Positions 17,355 to 25,162 are shown, counted from the first letter of the stretch. The stretch: 64,000 nt of DNA from Clostridia bacterium (GCA_017408985.1 JAFQTO010000001.1:113449-177448); one strand, 5' to 3'. The notes: a model not told the origin generated them from the letters alone. Translations and numbers: made by a program.

Positions 17355-17520
17355 AAGTTCATCTCCTTGTCTTTTGATACGTTGGGTTTGCGGCAGGAGC
17401 AAGCCCCTGCCCTACTATGGGGGAACATTTTATGCTTCAATTATACACGACAAAACAGCAAATGTCGATTACAAAAAAGTAACAGTTTTTCCAATTTTGT
17501 AACCATTTTGTTACCTTTTC
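17344..17520 (-). repeat. duplicated promoter/leader region, copy B
   Basis: This is the partner of 15012-15190. The promoter on the minus strand is TCGACA (17468-17463), 17 nt, TATAAT (17445-17440). The leader carries the same GGCAGGAGC / GCCCCTGCC hairpin. GTAACA (17479-17484) and TGTTAC (17509-17514) words flank the upstream side, as in copy A, although the sequence between them has diverged. Confidence 0.85.
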
Positions 17521-17731
17521 GGCTTTCATTTGTTCGGTTTTCGTCTGTTTTTGTCACAACACCGAACTTATAATGAATAATAACCTTGCAAAATAGCGTT
17601 ATTTTTTACAAAAATTGTATGTTTTGATTTTTATGCAATATTCCACCTCTCCCCTGCCGTTTATCAAAAATGCCGAAGAATTTTTTTGAAAAACTTTAAT
17701 TGACATCGGCTTTACTGCCGTTAAAGCACAA
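17521..17731. other. AT-rich non-coding stretch upstream of lipoprotein B
   Basis: No gene is seen. It shares blocks such as ACAAAAATTGTAT and TTTTTTTGAAAAA with 15191-15403 and is the older, diverged part of the duplication unit. Confidence 0.6.
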
Positions 17732-17781
17732 AAAATCACCTCCCTTCTCGTACATTAATACGACAAAAGGAGGCGATTTTG
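17732..17781 (-). terminator. terminator of the sigma/anti-sigma operon
   Basis: On the minus strand AAAATCGCCTCC and TCGTA pair with TACGA and GGAGGTGATTTT around a short internal loop, followed by further T residues. It lies 50 bp after the DUF4367 gene and separates that operon from lipoprotein B. Confidence 0.8.
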
Positions 17782-17832
17782 GACACCGTGTAAAAAATTT
17801 TTTGAAATATTTTCTATTTTTTATTCTTCTAT

Positions 17833-18504
17833 CTACTTAACACTTTCGGCAATCATAATCAAATCTTCAACAGAGAAGAACCCTGATATGTTAAAAGCCG
17901 TGTTATCAGGTGCTACCCACACGATTGTGGTTGATCTTCCCTGTTCTGTTGATAATAATACTTCTGCATCCGACCCGTTAACTGTTACATGCTCTACGAT
18001 AGTATTCTCCGCCTTTATAAACCAATTAGTTTTATCTGGAGTATAACTATAGTTGAACTTCAACATTTCACCTTTTTCATTTGTATATACTACAGTTACC
18101 CTATCAGAAAATGTCTTGGAGTAATGTTCTGTATAACCATCAGGAATAAATGTAAGACTATAAGTTTTAGGTTCTTCATTTATCTCTGCTCCACCATTAT
18201 AGCTATATACAAAATAAGACTCAAACTTCTCCTTCACCCAGCCGAAGAAGGCGGCACGGGCATCGGTATCAAAAGCAAGCCAGACTCCGCTGCCAATAAG
18301 CACAGCAAGTATTATGGATGCAACGCGATATAACGTTCTGTATAATATTGGGTGGTCGGCTTTGCGCTTGAGTTTGGCGATTTTGCGCTCAAACTCGGAA
18401 GAGAACCGGTGCGGAGGGAGGTTTTCAAACTCTGCTTCGTATTTGGCGATGCGGATTTCCATAGCTTCGGCTGCCGCCTGCGCTATCATCCGGTCAGTCA
18501 GCAT
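17833..18504 (-). CDS. DUF4367-type membrane protein, probable anti-sigma factor
   Basis: The 223-aa protein has a charged cytoplasmic N-terminus of about 65 residues (rich in Arg, Lys, Glu), one transmembrane segment (YRVASIILAVLIGSGVWLAF, near 72-91) and an extracellular DUF4367-like domain ending GFFSVEDLIMIAESV. This one-pass layout, and an ATG that overlaps the last codons of the sigma gene, fit a membrane anti-sigma factor or sensor. The start was set at MLTDRMIA, after GGAGAGGAT. The longer in-frame reading lies inside the sigma gene and lacks a start signal. Confidence 0.75.
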   Translation of the reverse strand: MLTDRMIAQAAAEAMEIRIAKYEAEFENLPPHRFSSEFERKIAKLKRKADHPILYRTLYRVASIILAVLIGSGVWLAFDTDARAAFFGWVKEKFESYFVYSYNGGAEINEEPKTYSLTFIPDGYTEHYSKTFSDRVTVVYTNEKGEMLKFNYSYTPDKTNWFIKAENTIVEHVTVNGSDAEVLLSTEQGRSTTIVWVAPDNTAFNISGFFSVEDLIMIAESVK

Positions 18505-19018
18505 TGGTATCCTCTCCTTCCGTGTACATTTGCTTGAGTTTATCTTTTGCCCGTTTGTGGGCTTTGTGCGCCCAATCAAGAGAGATACCCAGTATGCGTG
18601 ATATTTGGTGCATATCGTATCCCTCAAAATACCTGAGATATATGACGTGGCGCTGAACGTCGGGCAGGCTTTCGATACAATCTCTCAACAGTATATTAGT
18701 CTCGGGCGGCTGTGCAGTAATATATCGCTCGTCCAAATAGGTCACCTCCGGATGCCGTGAACGAACCTTGTAAATATCTTTTATTCGGTTCTCAACCATT
18801 AATACGACAAGACCCTTGGTTTTTGGACTGACGGGTTCAATAATTTTTATTTTTTCTGCGATTTTTACAAAAACGTGATGTACAACGTCCTCGGCATCCT
18901 GCTCGTTGCCGAGATATTTGTAGGCTATGTGGTACATCAGATCATGATATGCTTCGTATATTTCCGTGAACTTTGACCTGTCGCGGTCGTCCTCTATCAT
19001 ACTGAGATAGACGAGCAT
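18494..19018 (-). CDS. RNA polymerase sigma factor, sigma-70 (ECF-like)
   Basis: The 174-aa protein has region 2 (FTEIYEAYHDLMYHIAYKYLGNEQDAEDVVHHVF) and region 4 (LPDVQRHVIYLRYFEGYDMHQISRILGI) joined by a short linker, without regions 1 or 3, as in ECF sigma factors. The variant SLDWAHKAHKRAKDKL replaces the usual VKTRLHRARKKL helix. ATG follows AAAGGAGG by 7-8 nt. It overlaps the DUF4367 gene by 11 nt, so the two are co-translated. Targets are not known; the two lipoprotein genes next door are plausible candidates. Confidence 0.9.
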   Translation of the reverse strand: MLVYLSMIEDDRDRSKFTEIYEAYHDLMYHIAYKYLGNEQDAEDVVHHVFVKIAEKIKIIEPVSPKTKGLVVLMVENRIKDIYKVRSRHPEVTYLDERYITAQPPETNILLRDCIESLPDVQRHVIYLRYFEGYDMHQISRILGISLDWAHKAHKRAKDKLKQMYTEGEDTNAD

Positions 19019-19065
19019 AGGATGCCTCCTTTCTGCGTGGCGAGTATAGGCTCGGTATAATTCTA

Positions 19066-19091
19066 CGGTGATGCCAGAAGCGGCATCACCG
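19066..19091 (-). terminator. hairpin after the aconitase-like gene
   Basis: A perfect 10-bp stem CGGTGATGCC / GGCATCACCG lies just past the stop of the upstream operon. The following tract (TAGAATTATACC) is only weakly T-rich, so termination may be partial and some readthrough into the sigma gene is possible. Confidence 0.55.
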
Positions 19092-19108
19092 TTTGAAATT
19101 GCCGATAT

Positions 19109-20065
19109 TTATATATCTGCCAGCTTGACAGAGGGGTTGGGGATTGGGAAACCGTTGTAGCATTTTTTGAGGAATTTGTTGTCAAAGGTCTTGACTTCAA
19201 AGGTGCTGTCAAGTTTTTCGGCTTTGCTGAGGTCGATCTTTATGGCGTAATCGTAGTAGCCACCGTCAGAGGCTTTCATAGAGTCAAATGCTTCGGGGCG
19301 GCGGATGGAGTCAAAGAAGTCTTTGACTCCCGTTTCGGTATTCCACATAGTAGCCAGACAGACGGTCTCGTCCAGAGCGGCGTCTATCTCGGCACGCTGC
19401 TGCCAGGTGAGGGATGCAAGACCGCTGCCTGCAAATTCAAGCATCTTTCCTGCAAATCTGCCGTCCGAGACAGCATCTCTCAGCGATTTGGCAACGAATG
19501 CGGCATTGCCGTCTGTCAGCTCGCCCTCGATAAGCACCATAACAAGCTCGGGGGCTTTGAGGTCAAAGGTCTGCACTCTCAGCTGCTTATCAAACTCGTC
19601 CCTGCTGCCCTTGAAGCACACGCAGCCCAGCGCACCGCACCACTCTGTGCCCCCCTGAGCGAGGATCATATTGCCGCAGGCGGCAAGACGGGTACAGACG
19701 TAGTCTGAAAGCTCCTTGCCGCAGAGGGGTGCGTAGAAGCCGCCGAAGCGCTTGGCAGCCGAAAGTGCGAATGCCTGTTCCTGCTCGCTCTCGGCGCCCA
19801 GCACGTAGGGAACAGGGAAATACTGCAGGTCGTCTGCGGCGGCTTTTTTGACAATGCCGATGCTGTCCTCGCCTGCGGTAACAAGGGTATCAAATCTAAA
19901 GTGCATATTGCTCAGATCCTTGTCTCTGACGCTGTGTGCGCGCAGGACGCGGTAGCAGAGGGTCTTTTCTTTTGCATCAGAGGGGATCTCGGCATCCTTG
20001 ACCTGACTTTTGAGCTTGAGCTCACCGTTTGTGAAGTATACGCCTTTGTCTATAAACTGCAGCAT
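19109..20065 (-). CDS. aconitase-superfamily-like protein (hydratase-like), uncertain
   Basis: The 318-aa protein resembles part of the aconitase/isopropylmalate dehydratase large subunit. The stretch from VMVLIEGELTDGNAAFVAKS through LEFAGSGLASLTWQQRAEID matches the family pattern in which a ligase-like GxL...G strand is followed by a tGeGv-sLs-eeRati helix. The usual C-terminal half with the SCTNS iron-sulfur Cys pair is absent, so it is either a truncated paralogue or a non-catalytic relative. ATG follows GGAGGATTATTATC. It ends the trmB operon. The family call is moderate and the function unknown. Confidence 0.55.
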   Translation of the reverse strand: MLQFIDKGVYFTNGELKLKSQVKDAEIPSDAKEKTLCYRVLRAHSVRDKDLSNMHFRFDTLVTAGEDSIGIVKKAAADDLQYFPVPYVLGAESEQEQAFALSAAKRFGGFYAPLCGKELSDYVCTRLAACGNMILAQGGTEWCGALGCVCFKGSRDEFDKQLRVQTFDLKAPELVMVLIEGELTDGNAAFVAKSLRDAVSDGRFAGKMLEFAGSGLASLTWQQRAEIDAALDETVCLATMWNTETGVKDFFDSIRRPEAFDSMKASDGGYYDYAIKIDLSKAEKLDSTFEVKTFDNKFLKKCYNGFPIPNPSVKLADI

Positions 20066-20085
20066 GATAATAATCCTCCGTAATA

Positions 20086-20421
20086 TCAGTTAGTTTTATT
20101 CTGCGGGTGGTGCAGACGCACGTCACACCGCTCAAAGCAGCCGTAAAATGACTGCAATCTGTCAAAAATCTGCTCTGCCTTGCATATGGGCAGGTCAATA
20201 ACGAAAAATCCCTCGCATCCCGTGGGATAGCGGTACTGCTTGAGATACAGCACGCTGCCCGCGTAGGCTTCCCTGATCTCGTTGCAGACAAGGTCAAAAG
20301 CCTCCCCGTCACTTAACTCGAACACGGTGATCAGCGGCAGGGAAAAACCGCACAACAGACGGTTTGTGTACTCCCGTCTTGCTTCAATTGCGGCGGGGGG
20401 CAATTCTCTGCGCTCACTCAT
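20086..20421 (-). CDS. conserved-looking small protein of unknown function
   Basis: The 111-aa protein has alternating strands and helices (PLITVFELSDGEAFDLVCNE, SVLYLKQYRYPTGCEGFFVID) and no signal peptide or membrane segment; no family was recognised. Its ATG overlaps the trmB stop (ATGAGTGA), with CAGGG 8 nt upstream, so it is translationally coupled to trmB. The aconitase-like gene follows after 20 bp. Confidence 0.65.
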   Translation of the reverse strand: MSERRELPPAAIEARREYTNRLLCGFSLPLITVFELSDGEAFDLVCNEIREAYAGSVLYLKQYRYPTGCEGFFVIDLPICKAEQIFDRLQSFYGCFERCDVRLHHPQNKTN

Positions 20422-21097
20422 TGCCATCGCCCTGCCGGTTGTCATCAGCAACGGGTTCGGGTGTCCAGTCAGCGACCTTGACAGCCTCAAGTCTGTGGAT
20501 CTTGAAGCCTTTTGCCGAAAAATTCTCCTCGTACTCGGTCATAATATTGGGTACGTTCTCGGCGTGCAGGTCGTGGGTGAACCATCTGATCTCATAGCCT
20601 ATCTGAGGAAGTTCCTCAAGGGTGAAGTTGAACAGATCCTCGTTGTCGGTCTTGAAGAACAGCTCGCCGCCAAGCTTGAGGATGCTGTCGTACTGCTTGA
20701 GCACACGGCGGTGGGTCAGACGGCGCTTCCAATACTTTTTGGGCGGCCACGGGTCGGAAAAGTTAAGGTAGATGCGATCGACCTCGGAGGGCGCGAACAT
20801 CTCGGGCAGCTTAATAGCATCGACCGAGATAAAGCTCAGGTTGGTCAGGGCGGCTGCACGGGCTTTTTCGGCAGCCATAACGATGACGTTGGGCTCCCGC
20901 TCAACGGCTACATAGCGGCAGTCGGGCATCTGACGGCAGCTTTCCACGCAGAAGCGGCCTTTGCCGCAACCGATCTCAACGTAGAGGGGTGTGCTGTCTT
21001 CCCTGCCGTCGCGCCAATGACCGGGGTCTGCGCAGACAAAATACTCGGAGCAGGCGTCACGGCGGAGGTCAAGATTTTTCTTTTTTCTCATTCTCAT
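20414..21097 (-). CDS. trmB: tRNA (guanine-N7-)-methyltransferase
   Basis: The 227-aa protein is TrmB, which methylates G46 of tRNAs using S-adenosylmethionine. Visible are the SAM motif LYVEIGCGKGRF near residue 40, the acidic VAVERE strand end, the signature LNFSDPWPPKKYWKRRLTH near 115 and the Thr-rich FKTDNEDLFNFT. The start MRMRKKK was chosen because GGTGA lies 7 nt upstream. Confidence 0.96.
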   Translation of the reverse strand: MRMRKKKNLDLRRDACSEYFVCADPGHWRDGREDSTPLYVEIGCGKGRFCVESCRQMPDCRYVAVEREPNVIVMAAEKARAAALTNLSFISVDAIKLPEMFAPSEVDRIYLNFSDPWPPKKYWKRRLTHRRVLKQYDSILKLGGELFFKTDNEDLFNFTLEELPQIGYEIRWFTHDLHAENVPNIMTEYEENFSAKGFKIHRLEAVKVADWTPEPVADDNRQGDGNE

Positions 21098-21165
21098 AAA
21101 AATCACCATTAAATATTATACAGTCAAACGCAGCGCAGGTCAATGAAAAAAGTATATACACCCTA

Positions 21166-21194
21166 TTGAAAAAAGGCGTAAAAGGTGGTATTTT
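21166..21194 (+). promoter_or_regulatory. possible promoter of the racemase cluster
   Basis: TTGAAA, 17 nt and TATTTT lie upstream of the racemase-like genes, in the divergent gap from trmB. The -10 box is weak; TATAAG follows at once. Confidence 0.35.
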
Positions 21195-21202
21195 TATAAG
21201 GA

Positions 21203-21283
21203 ATGAGTGTGCCCAAAAATATGAACGGAGAAAACCGCAGCAAGGCTGACAAAAAGGCAGACAAGCAGGCGGCGAGTGCGTGA
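21203..21283 (+). CDS. possible 24-26-aa Lys-rich leader peptide coupled to racemase 1
   Basis: A short frame encodes a hydrophilic peptide rich in Lys, Asn, Asp and Ala. It starts at ATG (21203) or, better, at GTG (21209), which has AAGGA six nt upstream. Its TGA overlaps the ATG of the first racemase-like gene (TGATG), which has only a weak ribosome binding site of its own. This arrangement suggests translational coupling. No homologue is recognised and the ORF may be fortuitous. Confidence 0.35.
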   Translation: MSVPKNMNGENRSKADKKADKQAASA

Positions 21284-22425
21284 TGGATTTAGGTTTTTAT
21301 AATTCGTATCTGGAAGTTGATATGGGTATTATCGCCCGCAGCTTTGACAGAGTAAAACAGCATATAGAACCCCATCTGGGCATTATCCCCGTCATCAAGG
21401 GTAACGCCTACGGGATAGGGACCGAGAAGATCGCGGGGTTTTTGCTCCCCCGATGCCCCGATATGATGGCGTGCGCTCAGGTGCTTGAGGCAGACAGCAT
21501 CCGCAGAAGCGGCACCGACTGCGAAATACTCATACTGGGCGGTATTCCCGCTCACGCTCTGAACAAGGCCGTGGATCTTGAGCTGCAGGTGCCCGTGTTC
21601 AACACTCAGGGAGCTTTGGCGCTGGCTGAAAGCGCAAAGGCTGTGGGGAAACGGGCAAAGGCACATATCAAGATAGAAACGGGCTTGGGCAGAATAGGCG
21701 CAAAGCCCGGTGAAGAGCTGGAAAGTCTCATAAACACCCTGTCTGCTCTTGACAACGTGGATATCGGCGGTGTGTTCACACACTTTGCAACGGCTACTGT
21801 GGTGGGAAGTGAATATACTTTATACCAATTGGAGCTGTTCAAGTCTGCTATGCAGCAGATCCGCAAGGCAGGCATAGAGCCGAGGTTCGTGCATTGCCGC
21901 AACACGGGAGCGGCAAGCTGGCTGAGAGAAGACGAGTCAACACACATCCGCGCGGCGACGCTGCTGTTTGGCTACCCCGGTATGGACGACGGAAGCAATC
22001 TGCTGAGCCTCGGCAAAGAACCGCTGAGCTGGCGTGCGTTCGTCACAAACGTCACCACCCTGCACAAGGGCGAGAGCTGCGGGTACGGCAGAGCGTTTGT
22101 AGCCGACAGACCCACCAGAATAGCCATAATCGACGTAGGCTACGGTGACGGCTTGTTCAGACCGCTGGTAACGCAGCACGGACCCGTTCTGGTCGGTGAC
22201 AAACGTGCCAGATATCTGTGCTGCAGTATGGATCAGGCGTTTATCGACGTGACCGACATCCCCGTTGAGATAGGCGACGAGGTGACCATGTTCGGGTATT
22301 CCAGAGGCGGAGCGGCTTTGGAGCTGAGTGAGCTTGAGCTTATCGCAGGACATACAATGACCTATCTGCAATCGCTTTTGACCCCGCGAGTAAAACGTAT
22401 ATACATAAACGAGGAGGAACACTAA
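21283..22425 (+). CDS. alanine-racemase-family PLP enzyme (paralogue 1)
   Basis: The 380-aa fold-type III PLP enzyme has the PLP Lys in VIKGNAYG at residue 39, THFATA near 168, a VHCRNTGA segment, the catalytic-Tyr motif SCGYGRAF near 270, GYGDGLFRP and the C-terminal barrel GDEVTMFGYS. Both catalytic residues (Lys and Tyr) are present. It is the most divergent of three tandem copies (GNAYG instead of ANAYG; SMDQAFIDV instead of CMDQ) and may act on another amino acid. GTG three bases upstream is an alternative start. Confidence 0.88.
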   Translation: MDLGFYNSYLEVDMGIIARSFDRVKQHIEPHLGIIPVIKGNAYGIGTEKIAGFLLPRCPDMMACAQVLEADSIRRSGTDCEILILGGIPAHALNKAVDLELQVPVFNTQGALALAESAKAVGKRAKAHIKIETGLGRIGAKPGEELESLINTLSALDNVDIGGVFTHFATATVVGSEYTLYQLELFKSAMQQIRKAGIEPRFVHCRNTGAASWLREDESTHIRAATLLFGYPGMDDGSNLLSLGKEPLSWRAFVTNVTTLHKGESCGYGRAFVADRPTRIAIIDVGYGDGLFRPLVTQHGPVLVGDKRARYLCCSMDQAFIDVTDIPVEIGDEVTMFGYSRGGAALELSELELIAGHTMTYLQSLLTPRVKRIYINEEEH

Positions 22426-23556
22426 ATGAAACCCAACTGCTATAACTCCTATATGGAGTCGGACGTTAAAAGACTGTGCGAAAACTACAAGAAGATCCAG
22501 GAATACGTCGGTCCCAACAAGAAGGTCGTGCCCATACTCAAAGCCAACGCATACGGCTTTGGCGACGTTGTGGCCGCAAAGGCGCTTATTCCCCTGGGTG
22601 CTGATATTATTGCCGTTGCTATGGTAAACGAAGCTGTCAAGCTGCGCGAGAACGGTATTGATATTCCCCTGCTGGTTCTGGGCGGCGTATCCCCCAACAA
22701 TCTGCCCTATGCAGTTGAGTACGGTATTCAGACCATCGTGTTCACCGAGGAAAATGCTGCGGCTATCAACGCCGAAGCTGCAAAGCAGGGCAAGGTCGCC
22801 GACGTACAGATCAAGCTGGACACCGGTATGCACCGCGTAGGCGTGACCGTGGGCGAGAAGCTTGCCAAATTCCTGGAATACCTCAAGACCCTCAAGAACA
22901 TCAACGTAGTAGGCGCGTTTACACACTTTGCCACCGCTGAGACGGTGAACGATCCCTTTACCCTTGAGCAGTACGAGAAGTTCAAGGAAGGTATTGCACA
23001 GATCAAGGCTGACGGAAGCTTTGATCTCAAGTACATCCATTGCCAGAACACCGGTGCTACCTATTGGCTCAAGGACGATATCTGCACCCACGCACGTCCC
23101 GGCGCTATGCTCTACGGCTACTGCCGTATGACCGACGGAAGCCGTCCCATGCCCGTTGAGGAGACTATGAGCGTTCACGCTTATATCACCGCCATCAACG
23201 AGATCCCTGTTGGCGAATCCGTCGGTTACGGCCGCTATTTTATGCCCGACAAGCCCGCACGTGTTGCAACAGTCGGTATGGGCTACGGCGACGGTCTGTT
23301 CCGTCCCCACGCTCTCGGCGGCGGCCCCGTATACGTCAACGAGACACTGACCAAGTACGTGGGCGTATGTATGGACCAGCTGTTTGTTGACGTTACCGAC
23401 ATCGACTGCAAGGTCGGCGACGAGATAACCGTATTCGGCAGAACCAAGGGCGGCAAGCTGCTGTCGGCTTTTGAGACCGCTGACGCATGCGGACAGATCT
23501 ATCAGATATTCGTATCGGTCAACACCGCCCGCGTAGGAAAGGTATACAAGTACTAA
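22426..23556 (+). CDS. alanine-racemase-family PLP enzyme (paralogue 2)
   Basis: The 376-aa protein has ILKANAYGFG (PLP Lys39), HFATAE, KYIHCQNTGATYWL, SVGYGRYF with the catalytic Tyr, GMGYGDGLFRPH and VCMDQLFVDVTD. It starts directly after the stop of paralogue 1 with GAGGAGG 8 nt upstream. Family members interconvert L- and D-amino acids, usually alanine for peptidoglycan. The N-terminal word NSYMESDV is shared with paralogue 3, which is the closer relative. Confidence 0.9.
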   Translation: MKPNCYNSYMESDVKRLCENYKKIQEYVGPNKKVVPILKANAYGFGDVVAAKALIPLGADIIAVAMVNEAVKLRENGIDIPLLVLGGVSPNNLPYAVEYGIQTIVFTEENAAAINAEAAKQGKVADVQIKLDTGMHRVGVTVGEKLAKFLEYLKTLKNINVVGAFTHFATAETVNDPFTLEQYEKFKEGIAQIKADGSFDLKYIHCQNTGATYWLKDDICTHARPGAMLYGYCRMTDGSRPMPVEETMSVHAYITAINEIPVGESVGYGRYFMPDKPARVATVGMGYGDGLFRPHALGGGPVYVNETLTKYVGVCMDQLFVDVTDIDCKVGDEITVFGRTKGGKLLSAFETADACGQIYQIFVSVNTARVGKVYKY

Positions 23557-23563
23557 AAATCAC

Positions 23564-23596
23564 ATCCGACACTGCATTTGATTTGCGGTGTCGGAT
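23564..23596 (+). other. intercistronic hairpin between racemase paralogues 2 and 3
   Basis: ATCCGACACTGCA pairs with TGCGGTGTCGGAT over 13 bp with one G-T pair and a 7-nt loop. There is no T tract, so it is more likely an mRNA stability or processing element or a weak attenuator than a terminator. Confidence 0.6.
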
Positions 23597-23635
23597 TTCG
23601 CTATATTCCAACGAACTATGTCAGGAGAAAATAAG

Positions 23636-24763
23636 ATGGAACTCTGCTGTTTTAACTCGTATATGGAGTCGGACGTTGGCGCGCTGTGCCACAACTACAA
23701 GGTCATTCAGGAGTTTGTAGGGGCGGGCAAGACCGTCGTACCCATACTCAAGGCCAACGCATACGGTTTCGGTGACGTGGAGGCTGCCAAAGCGCTTGTA
23801 CCGCTGGGCGCCGACCTCATAGCTGTCGCTATGGTCAACGAAGCTGTCAAGCTTCGCAAAAACGGCATCGGCGTGGATATTCTGGTGCTTGGCGGCGTAC
23901 CCGAGAGCAATCTCCCCTACGCGGTGGAGCACGATATCAACACCATAATCTTTAACGAGCAGAACGCCGCCGCTGTCAATGCAGAAGCCGCAAGGCAGGG
24001 CAAAACAGCCAAGGTACAGATCAAGATCGACACGGGTATGCACCGCGTAGGCATCGCGCCCGGTGGGGGGCTTGACAGATTCCTCAAATTTGTTAAGACT
24101 CTTAAAAACATCGAGGTCATCGGCACGTTCACACATTTTGCCACAGCAAAGAAGATCGGAAACGACTTTACTTTGCAGCAGTATGCAGACTTCAGGGTCG
24201 CAGTTGAGCAGATAAAGGCTGCAGGCTTCACACCCAAATATATCCACTGTCAGAATTCCAATGCTACTTACTGGCTCAAGGATGACATATGCACCCACGT
24301 CCGACCCGGCGCTATGCTCTACGGCTACTACAGACTTGCAGACGGAAGCAAGCCATTCCCCTTCCGCGAGACTATGACCGTCCGCTCGGTTATAACCGCA
24401 ATAAACAACGTACCCGTAGGCGAGTCGGTGGGCTATGCAAGATATTTTATGGCAGAAAAGCCTTCCCGCATCGCTACGGTCGGTATGGGCTATGCAGACG
24501 GGATGGTGCGTCAGCACGCACTCTCCGGCGGCCCCGTGTATGTCAACGATACCCTGACCAAGTACGTGGGCATCTGTATGGATCAGATGTTCGTTGACGT
24601 CACCGACGTCGACTGCAAAGTCGGTGACGAGATAACCGTGTTCGGCTACACCAAGAGCGGTAAGCTGCTGTCGGCGTTTGACGTGGCGGATTTTACCAAC
24701 CAGCCCTATCAGCAGTTCGTTGTTACCGGCACCGAGAGGGTCGGCAAGGTATACAAATATTGA
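23636..24763 (+). CDS. alanine-racemase-family PLP enzyme (paralogue 3)
   Basis: The 375-aa protein has ILKANAYGFGD (PLP Lys39), HFATAKK, YIHCQNSNATYWL, SVGYARYF with the catalytic Tyr, GMGYADGMVRQH and ICMDQMFVDVTD. It is strongly similar to paralogue 2 throughout. The start MELCCF follows AGGAG by 9 nt; a longer in-frame reading would run through the intercistronic hairpin. It ends the cluster before a strong terminator. Confidence 0.9.
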   Translation: MELCCFNSYMESDVGALCHNYKVIQEFVGAGKTVVPILKANAYGFGDVEAAKALVPLGADLIAVAMVNEAVKLRKNGIGVDILVLGGVPESNLPYAVEHDINTIIFNEQNAAAVNAEAARQGKTAKVQIKIDTGMHRVGIAPGGGLDRFLKFVKTLKNIEVIGTFTHFATAKKIGNDFTLQQYADFRVAVEQIKAAGFTPKYIHCQNSNATYWLKDDICTHVRPGAMLYGYYRLADGSKPFPFRETMTVRSVITAINNVPVGESVGYARYFMAEKPSRIATVGMGYADGMVRQHALSGGPVYVNDTLTKYVGICMDQMFVDVTDVDCKVGDEITVFGYTKSGKLLSAFDVADFTNQPYQQFVVTGTERVGKVYKY

Positions 24764-24774
24764 TAAGCCTCGGT

Positions 24775-24814
24775 AAAACACCCTCTGCCTCAGATGAGGC
24801 AGAGGGTGTTTTTT
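24775..24814 (+). terminator. terminator of the racemase cluster
   Basis: A long stem AAAACACCCTCTGCCTC / GAGGCAGAGGGTGTTTT is followed by further T residues. Confidence 0.92.
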
Positions 24815-24869
24815 GACGGTTATTCAGTTATGTGCCGAAGGGGTTGCCAAAGGATGTACTGTGCAGACA

Positions 24870-25082
24870 TCAGCAGCAGGTGCCACAGGTGTTGCAGCCG
24901 CAGTTATTGTTGTAGCAGTTGCAGTTGTCATTCTGGCAGCTCTCAAGGCAGTTGTTGCAGCAGCCGTTGTTGTTGGTGAAATAGTGTACCCAGATCACGA
25001 CGATAGCGATTACCACGATGATCCAGAAGGACTGATAGCCCTGGAAGAAGCCGAAGCCTTTACGATTATTGCAGGAACACAT
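24870..25082 (-). CDS. small Cys/Asn-rich membrane protein, probably spore-associated
   Basis: The 70-aa protein has a short basic N-terminus (MCSCNNRKGFGFFQG), one hydrophobic helix (FWIIVVIAIVVIWVHYF, about 19-35) and a C-terminal half made almost entirely of Cys and Asn (12 Cys in about 32 residues, words such as CNCYNNNCGCNTC). This composition recalls small coat or forespore membrane proteins of the YjcZ/CotX style; no family was confirmed. GGAGGT lies 13 nt upstream inside a hairpin. The overlapping plus-strand frame lacks a ribosome binding site and was rejected. Confidence 0.65.
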   Translation of the reverse strand: MCSCNNRKGFGFFQGYQSFWIIVVIAIVVIWVHYFTNNNGCCNNCLESCQNDNCNCYNNNCGCNTCGTCC

Positions 25083-25094
25083 AAGAAAGATTTA

Positions 25095-25133
25095 CCTCCT
25101 AAATAGATTTCTCAATACATTCTATTTAGGAGG
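25095..25133 (-). promoter_or_regulatory. inverted repeat covering the ribosome binding site of the Cys-rich gene
   Basis: A perfect 13-bp inverted repeat CCTCCTAAATAGA / TCTATTTAGGAGG with a 13-nt loop. On the minus-strand mRNA the 3' arm contains GGAGG, so the hairpin would hide the ribosome binding site. A related hairpin precedes the gene at 51103-51915. Confidence 0.75.
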
Positions 25134-25162
25134 CGATACTTTTGCTACTATTAATTTGTGGC

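Noticed and set aside
24813..25106. Plus-strand Ala/Val-rich ORF opposite the Cys-rich gene
   Set aside because: It begins inside the racemase terminator and has no ribosome binding site, whereas the minus frame has GGAGGT and a sensible membrane-protein layout.
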